Assembly: GCA_963281255.1 (NCBI GenBank)
Contig: OY725494.1
Span: forward strand, 3,795,934-3,859,933
Reading direction: 5' to 3'
Source: Aphrocallistes beatrix
Lineage: Eukaryota; Porifera; Hexactinellida; Sceptrulophora; Aphrocallistidae
Length of the DNA stretch: 64,000 nucleotides
Made by a program: the position numbers and the translations under genes. The notes below the pieces were generated by a model that was given only the letters and a program-made list of their open reading frames with translations, was not told the origin of the DNA and did not search any database. Positions 58,857 through 64,000 of this stretch are shown here, piece after piece (position 1 is the first letter of the stretch; every line of letters starts with the position of its first letter).

Positions 58857-60044
58857 ATGGCTGATTATCTTGGATCATTACAACCCAATTTGAACCCTCA
58901 ATTCCCTAAAGTTAAGGCACCGGCTACTCAGGTAACCATTGACCCCATTAAAACAAGTTGGAAATGTCCTCTTTGCAATAAATCGATGCCCATCTTATTC
59001 CGTGAATGTCACGTCAAGCTCCATGCGATGTTTTCATGTCCTCTCTGTCTAGATTTCTGTTCTCTCTGTGATTTTGGTCCGCATATGATTGATTGTATGA
59101 ACATCTACACGCCAGATGAGTTTCGCTGCACGATTTGTTCAAATTTAGTTGATTCTGTTGGTCATATTAAGACTAAACACATCAACAGCCTCGTATGCTT
59201 GATACCAGGGTGTAGAAGATCTTTCAGTCCCAGCGCATTTGGGGGACACATAAAGACTTGTTTGAAGATCTTTGCAAAGCAAAGTTCAGCACTTCCTCCC
59301 AGCACGAATAAACCTAGAAATATTTTGAAGCAGCAAATAGTTGAGTGCAAGGCCCCACTGTTTAAATGCATTTTCTGTGAGACATGTCCTTCGACGGAAT
59401 TCTTGCTGCGTAAACACATTGAAAAGGTTCACATCAAGCATACGTGTCCGCTCTGTAAAGCTAGAGAAATCCATGAATCCAACTTTAATGATCACGTCAC
59501 TAAATGTTTGAAGAAGTCAAGTAACCAGCAGGATAATTGCCCTATTTGTGGCCAACATCTGGCAAACAGAATTGATCATATTCATAAAACACACTCTACT
59601 TTGAAGATAACTTGTCCCTCTTGTAAAGAGAAATTCAAATGTAGTTTGATAGCAGCTCACGCTGTGACCTGTCAGAAACAGAGTGTCCCGGAGCAGGAAG
59701 CAAGCAAAAGAGCAGAAACTCAGTTTGAGAATGTCCCAAGCACACGAATTGAGATCCCAAGTGCGAAGTTTATCCAGAAACCTCAATTGTTTGCGCAGAA
59801 TAATTCCATAAAGCCTCTTCTCCTTCCAAATCCACTCAAAACGGAGCCTCCAAAAAGAGTTGGTGCATCCGGCAAAATCCAGAATACTACGGTTTCCATT
59901 CCTACCATTAAGTCTTCAGACCCGAATCAAACTTCAGATCTATATCATAACAAAAAACAAGTTTCCTTTCAGATGTCTTCTCAACCTTCTGATCTCTCGG
60001 ATAGCGAAATTGAATTGACTTCGCTCTTTAATGACAGTGACTGA
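58857..60044 (+). CDS. Multi-zinc-finger protein 2 (atypical C2H2/C2HC)
   Basis: A single exon of 395 residues. Fingers occupy residues about 35-275: CPLCNKSMPILFRECHVKLH, CPLCLDFCSLCDFGPHMIDC, CTICSNLVDSVGHIKTKH, CIFCETCPSTEFLLRKHIEK, CPICGQHLANRIDHIHKTH and CPSCKEKFKCSLIAAHAVTC. The C-terminal third is a disordered Lys/Ser/Pro-rich tail with an acidic end (LSDSEIELTSLFNDSD). Spacing and the CPxC pairs match the neighbour at 56190, so the two are probably local duplicates that diverged far. Its start at ATG 58857 follows an in-frame stop. An AATAAA at 60218 lies 174 bases past the stop. No function can be assigned. Confidence 0.82.
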   Translation: MADYLGSLQPNLNPQFPKVKAPATQVTIDPIKTSWKCPLCNKSMPILFRECHVKLHAMFSCPLCLDFCSLCDFGPHMIDCMNIYTPDEFRCTICSNLVDSVGHIKTKHINSLVCLIPGCRRSFSPSAFGGHIKTCLKIFAKQSSALPPSTNKPRNILKQQIVECKAPLFKCIFCETCPSTEFLLRKHIEKVHIKHTCPLCKAREIHESNFNDHVTKCLKKSSNQQDNCPICGQHLANRIDHIHKTHSTLKITCPSCKEKFKCSLIAAHAVTCQKQSVPEQEASKRAETQFENVPSTRIEIPSAKFIQKPQLFAQNNSIKPLLLPNPLKTEPPKRVGASGKIQNTTVSIPTIKSSDPNQTSDLYHNKKQVSFQMSSQPSDLSDSEIELTSLFNDSD

Positions 60045-60217
60045 AATTTATAGTGTTATTTTAGGGTCTGGTTCAGCAGATTTTTCATCGTTCAATTAAC
60101 CTAGCATTTGGATATGTTTCTATTATTTGTCTGAAATATTTAGTTTGGTCATTATATACCATATGATTAGAAATTCTAACCAATTAACTGATGTAAGAAA
60201 AAATCTTTCATTTAGGG

Positions 60218-60223
60218 AATAAA
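60218..60223 (+). terminator. Polyadenylation signal of zinc-finger gene 2
   Basis: AATAAA, 174 bases past the stop at 60044. Confidence 0.6.
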
Positions 60224-60348
60224 CGTTAGGCATGACATTGTACGCAGCTGTCTTGCTGCCAGCTGATTAGTTTGATCAAATAATGTAGGTACATAATACA
60301 TACGTATGCATGTAAATCTAATTGCACTCAAGCCTTTTATATATATAC

Positions 60349-60658
60349 AAGCGGCTAGTGGACACTTCGTGTTCAAGAAGTCTCTACAGGTGACAAATAT
60401 TGATAACTCTTATTAATCCATTACAAATTTGCTTATTTTATGAATCTATTGTGACAAAAAAAAATTATCAATATAAAATCGAATCTACACCTTGAATAGC
60501 AACAGGTCAACGTTTGAAAGCTAGTTTCTAGCCTATTTTTTAGATTTGTTTACTTTATGTATCTATTGTAAACAAAACTAAACAATAATTTATCATATAG
60601 ATTCGAAAATACGATATTCCAAATCTGCACTCCTAAAAACCGCATGTCAACCGTTGGA
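60349..60658 (+). repeat. GC-head interspersed repeat, 5' fragment
   Basis: CAAGCGGCTAGTGGACACTT head, the TTTGTTTACTTTATGTATC block and CGCATGTCAACCGTTGGA; it stops where the tail would follow. Confidence 0.75.
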
Positions 60659-60808
60659 TGGCACTTAATGGTACGAGGTTATATACTACGTTGATGTTAT
60701 TTTTACAGAAAATAACAACTACAAAAACTGACACTAACAAATTCAACATTGTAATAGTTACTACAACTGAGGTTGCAATGCGTAATATGTTGAGTTGTTA
60801 TTTGTTAA

Positions 60809-61327
60809 TTAATTGCCATCCTCGCTCGTTACGTTCTGAACTCTCTTGTTGCGTATCACAGCAATCATGAATGCGATCTCATAGAGGAATACTGTGACGA
60901 GGTATATCACGATAATGATATTCAGGACGTATAACTTTTCTAGATCGAATGCCTCTTGAGCCTCACTCTCACTCTTGTTAAACACGCCAATCGCAGCGAT
61001 ATTGAAAATGAGAGTGAATACAATTAGTATCTGGGATGTAGTTAGCAGGGTGAGGGAAATTTTGCGGAACTTAACATCTATCATTGCGAATATAGACCCC
61101 ATAACTGCTAGGATGATGAGGAGTAGGTGAGTTATTGCTGTGATGATAATCTCTGCTGCTAGGAAATGAAAATCGATCGGTGCTGTCAATTCCATTGAAT
61201 TGTAGATCGTAACGCCGGATATGATATCAGTGCCGGTTGTCGCGATGAATAGCACCAGCACTGTGCTCATCAGATGGAGTGTCACCGACACACAGCCCAT
61301 TATTATTAGAGTTGACTGGGATATCAT
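60809..61327 (-). CDS. Four-helix membrane protein of unknown function
   Basis: A single-exon frame of 172 residues with four clear hydrophobic helices: near residues 5-30 (STLIIMGCVSVTLHLMSTVL), 57-85 (IITAITHLLLIILAVMGSIF), 92-113 (LTLLTTSQILIVFTLIFNIA) and 134-158 (LNIIIVIYLVTVFLYEIAFM). Loops are short; the first lies around residues 32-52 and has no Cys pair, so it is not a tetraspanin, claudin or connexin. The C-terminus is short and polar (RNKRVQNVTSEDGN). No family is recognised. It lies on the opposite strand to its zinc-finger neighbours, so it shares an upstream region of about 570 bp with zinc-finger gene 3. Confidence 0.7.
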   Translation of the reverse strand: MISQSTLIIMGCVSVTLHLMSTVLVLFIATTGTDIISGVTIYNSMELTAPIDFHFLAAEIIITAITHLLLIILAVMGSIFAMIDVKFRKISLTLLTTSQILIVFTLIFNIAAIGVFNKSESEAQEAFDLEKLYVLNIIIVIYLVTVFLYEIAFMIAVIRNKRVQNVTSEDGN

Positions 61328-61896
61328 TGCATGCGTAGATTGGTCTGTCGGAGTATCTTTCCGGTGTGCTTGTTTGATACTTTTATACTTGTTTATTTAC
61401 ATTTAATTGAGTTCTGCCTATTTCCAGGCTTTCTTCATATTAAAGTACTTCAATGAACGAAACCTTTTCCGCGATTCTTATGTGCGTTCGATCTCTTTTC
61501 ACTCTTATTTTCATTTCGAGTGATTCCTGCAGCTTTTGCTTTATTATAATTCTATTTATATATACGTACTGTACTTGCTTGCTTGATTTATTTGCTATTT
61601 CTCAAGTTCCCTCAATGTCCATAGTTTAATATGAATTGCTATCTTTGTTGCATAATTAACCATTGATTGGAAAGAGCTGCTCGCCTATCAGAATTCGGTC
61701 TACGTAAGCTTTAATTATTATTATGAATATGTTAAGATTCTCTTATATACAAAATTCACTAGAGTTTTGTAGTCACAACTACTACATATACTCTTGCATA
61801 CTATATATATATATATATATATACACTTATTTAAACGTGAGATATTGTATTTAATTCTACTATCTCAGTAACTTTTTTTTCATTAATTAAATTAGA
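61328..61896. other. Shared upstream region of two divergent genes
   Basis: 569 bp between the start of the minus-strand membrane protein and the start of zinc-finger gene 3. It contains an (AT)n run at 61802-61824. No other gene seen; promoter elements not identified. Confidence 0.5.
61802..61824. repeat. (TA)n microsatellite
   Basis: Uninterrupted alternation of T and A over about 23 bases, 73 bases before the start codon of zinc-finger gene 3. Confidence 0.9.
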
Positions 61897-64000
61897 ATGG
61901 CAATGTGTCTAGACCGTTTATTTAATGAACCAATAAAGTGTCCTACGTGTGGCATTTATGTAAATTCAGAGGAAATGGATACTCACCTCGTTTCTCATTC
62001 TACCGCATTACGCTGGGGTATGACGATATCCCCTCTCTCATCTCCATCTAGTCCCTCTGTCCTGATTCCTTATCCAGATTGTTCATCTCCAATTGAATTT
62101 AAAAAATTTGATGAACATATAAAAATGCATCTGAAAACTGAGGATGAAAAGAAGGTCCAATCCCCATCTCAAGAAAAACCTCACAATTCTTTCTTTCGTG
62201 AACCGGCCAGTGAATCGAAACGATTTATCCATGATGTTAAAATGTCATTCAATAATAGTGAGTATCAGTGTCATGTATGCAGTAAAGTATTGGCTAGTGG
62301 TAAGAAGGCTGTTAGGTCGCACATATTATCTCATACTTTACACACATGTCCGATTTGTAAAGTTGACAACATCAATGAACAAACTATCCATGCACACCTC
62401 AGATTCTGCATAAGGCACTGTATCATACTTGATGCACAGGGAACACTCATCGTACAATGTCCACAATGTAACCGCACTGAGAAGGATCAGAATAAAGCTA
62501 TACATCACATCCATCATGCCCATAACACTAAATCAATAAAATGTCAAGGATGCCAAACTACTTTGAGATGCTATGAAGTTACCGGCCACCCAGTTGAATG
62601 TTTGGGAAGAAATAGTACTAATCTATCAGCGGAACAACAACGTATTCTCACTACTGACAAAATTAACTGCCTCATATGTCACGATAAAGTTAAGAAAGCT
62701 AATTTTTCGATTCATACAAAACAACATGCCATATATAGATGTCCATTATGTGGAATAATCGTACCCAAAAAAGGATCTCTTGGTTCCCATATTACTTCTT
62801 GTATTTTTTCTTTTCAGGTAAACATTCCCAAACAGTGTAATTTCTGTGATAGTCAATGCAAAGGAAAAGATCTCATAAAGCATTACGCAAAGAAACATTC
62901 ACTTCTCTGTGTCTTGTGCAACACCGTAATGCAGGAAGACATGTTTGTTTTGCATTCACTGTTGTGCACTGCAACACATTTAAATTGGAAACCATCTGAT
63001 ATCAATTATTCTTATGAGAACAGATTCCCGCATACACAATTTGACTACAAGCCTACTCCCTGTTCATCTGACCGTACCACTATTATTTCTACTAAAGAAT
63101 TCCAATGCAAAATCTGTAATCAGACAATGAATGACAGTGTTAGTGTCGTCAGGTCACACCTCCACTCTCACGTCTTGCACGAATGCCCTATTTGTCATAC
63201 TCAGAATATAGATGAGTCTCAGTTCGATTCACACATCAAAGCGTGTCTGAGATACCAGCCTAACCCTTTACAGTGTCCTTTGTGTTATCAAAGTTTTCGG
63301 ATTCCAGATGGTGTTTCTCAGCATATACACGGAAGACACTTCTCTACATTGGTTTTATGTAAAGGCTGTCAAAAGTTTCTTACTTGCATCAGTTTGAAGA
63401 ATCATCCAATTGGATGCTTAAAGCAAGTTAACATGATATTAACGGATAGCCAGCGACTTCATATACACCCAACCAAAATGAAATGTGTTGTCTGTTATGA
63501 TAAAATACCTCCGCATAGGTTAGGTGCACATTTCACTGCTCATTTCCTCTACACTTGTTTATTTTGTGGATCTTTGTCCCCATTCAGGGACGAAATACTC
63601 AATGATGTTAATGTTTGTACATCTGGATGGCTAGGGACTCAGTTGAACCCAATCGTGTTTAACTGTCCATTCTGTAATGTCAACGTTAATGGTGCATCAT
63701 TTCGCACTCACATACAAGATGAACACATCCATCTCTGTCCTCTTTGCAATACTGTAATAGCAAATAAATTGTTAACTCATCACGGCTTAATGTGTACTGT
63801 GAATAACCTCGATCGAGTGTCATCATCTGCACAGGATAATCATCAGTTGACAGAACCTCCCCTCGATCCCATGGACACGATACCTCCCCTTGCAGATAGC
63901 ACAGAAGTTAGTGATCAGCACACTTGTTTGTATCCAGTCAACACTGACTCTCCTGTTTCAGATTTTCTTTGTCCTTTCTGTGATACGAAGCATTCTAGTA
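61897..64000 (+). CDS. Multi-zinc-finger protein 3, 3' end beyond the window
   Basis: From ATG 61897 the frame is open to the last base, at least 701 residues, with no stop. It holds some 18 atypical fingers (CPTCGIYVNSEEMDTHLVSH, CPICKVDNINEQTIHAHLRFC, CPLCGIIVPKKGSLGSHITSC). The finger block is present twice: about residues 125-375 and 412-655 align finger by finger, e.g. YQCHVCSKVLASGKKAVRSH with FQCKICNQTMNDSVSVVRSH, HTCPICKVDNIN with HECPICHTQNID, and GHPVECLG with NHPIGCLK. The same CPxC style links it to the genes at 56190 and 58857. Function unknown. A possible intron (CTTTTCAG/GTAAACAT near 62815) is in frame either way. Confidence 0.85.
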   Translation, partial: MAMCLDRLFNEPIKCPTCGIYVNSEEMDTHLVSHSTALRWGMTISPLSSPSSPSVLIPYPDCSSPIEFKKFDEHIKMHLKTEDEKKVQSPSQEKPHNSFFREPASESKRFIHDVKMSFNNSEYQCHVCSKVLASGKKAVRSHILSHTLHTCPICKVDNINEQTIHAHLRFCIRHCIILDAQGTLIVQCPQCNRTEKDQNKAIHHIHHAHNTKSIKCQGCQTTLRCYEVTGHPVECLGRNSTNLSAEQQRILTTDKINCLICHDKVKKANFSIHTKQHAIYRCPLCGIIVPKKGSLGSHITSCIFSFQVNIPKQCNFCDSQCKGKDLIKHYAKKHSLLCVLCNTVMQEDMFVLHSLLCTATHLNWKPSDINYSYENRFPHTQFDYKPTPCSSDRTTIISTKEFQCKICNQTMNDSVSVVRSHLHSHVLHECPICHTQNIDESQFDSHIKACLRYQPNPLQCPLCYQSFRIPDGVSQHIHGRHFSTLVLCKGCQKFLTCISLKNHPIGCLKQVNMILTDSQRLHIHPTKMKCVVCYDKIPPHRLGAHFTAHFLYTCLFCGSLSPFRDEILNDVNVCTSGWLGTQLNPIVFNCPFCNVNVNGASFRTHIQDEHIHLCPLCNTVIANKLLTHHGLMCTVNNLDRVSSSAQDNHQLTEPPLDPMDTIPPLADSTEVSDQHTCLYPVNTDSPVSDFLCPFCDTKHSS

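Larger units (their letters stand above)
60045..60808. other. Intergenic between convergent genes
   Basis: Holds the polyadenylation signal of zinc-finger gene 2 (60218-60223) and a headed fragment of the interspersed repeat (60349-60658). No gene seen. Confidence 0.6.

Noticed and set aside
1-64000. tRNA, rRNA, CRISPR, viral or LTR elements
   Set aside because: Searched by eye for cloverleaf boxes, long terminal repeats, polymerase or capsid motifs and regularly spaced repeats; none found.

Overview
This is nuclear DNA of an invertebrate-grade animal. It carries orthologues of animal proteins (GLG1, kazrin, STARD3/MLN64, beta-heavy spectrin with an internal SH3 domain, TRAPPC9, a TRIM-NHL relative). 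Spliceosomal GT-AG introns interrupt many genes, most shorter than 400 bp. The noncoding DNA is AT-rich and full of miniature inverted-repeat elements. Stops TAA, TAG and TGA are all used, so the code is standard. I cannot name the species; an early-branching animal such as a sponge is possible but is only a guess.

Layout. 1-4198 (+): 3' part of GLG1. 5797-15655 (+): three tandem DOMON/cytochrome b561 reductase-like genes, two of them sharing a recently homogenised first half. 16392-19172 (-): single-exon kazrin. 19428-26205 (-): a 15-exon STARD3-like gene that I assembled from short exons; mitochondrial GTPase gene GTPBP10 lies antisense inside one of its introns. 29185-31026 (-): a protein with a USPL1-like zinc ribbon but no peptidase. 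32828-46417 (-): six-exon beta-heavy spectrin of about 3,896 residues, with an unrecognised gene nested antisense at 43279-43982. 47401-48739 (+): a decayed coiled-coil/NHL (TRIM-like) pseudogene. 48979-50790 (+): ribosomal proteins eL6 and mitochondrial uS7. 50976-55933 (+): first 13 exons of TRAPPC9, whose C-terminal third I cannot find. 56190-57896, 58857-60044 and 61897-64000+ (+): three intronless, related multi-zinc-finger genes, the last running off the window. 60809-61327 (-): a four-helix membrane protein.

Repeats. One interspersed family, with a GC-rich head and a tail ending near AATATATAAGAT, recurs at about nine places. Two copies run directly into long AT-rich arrays. Several short DNA-transposon derivatives have clear terminal inverted repeats and target duplications: TTAA (piggyBac-like), TA (pogo/mariner-like) and 8 bp (hAT-like). 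I saw no virus-derived element, tRNA, rRNA or CRISPR array.

Functionally the genes are mostly unconnected housekeeping loci: Golgi (GLG1, TRAPPC9), endosomal sterol transport (STARD3), cell cortex (spectrin, kazrin), cytosolic and mitochondrial translation (eL6, uS7m, GTPBP10). The two gene groups that look locally expanded are the DOMON/b561 array and the zinc-finger cluster.
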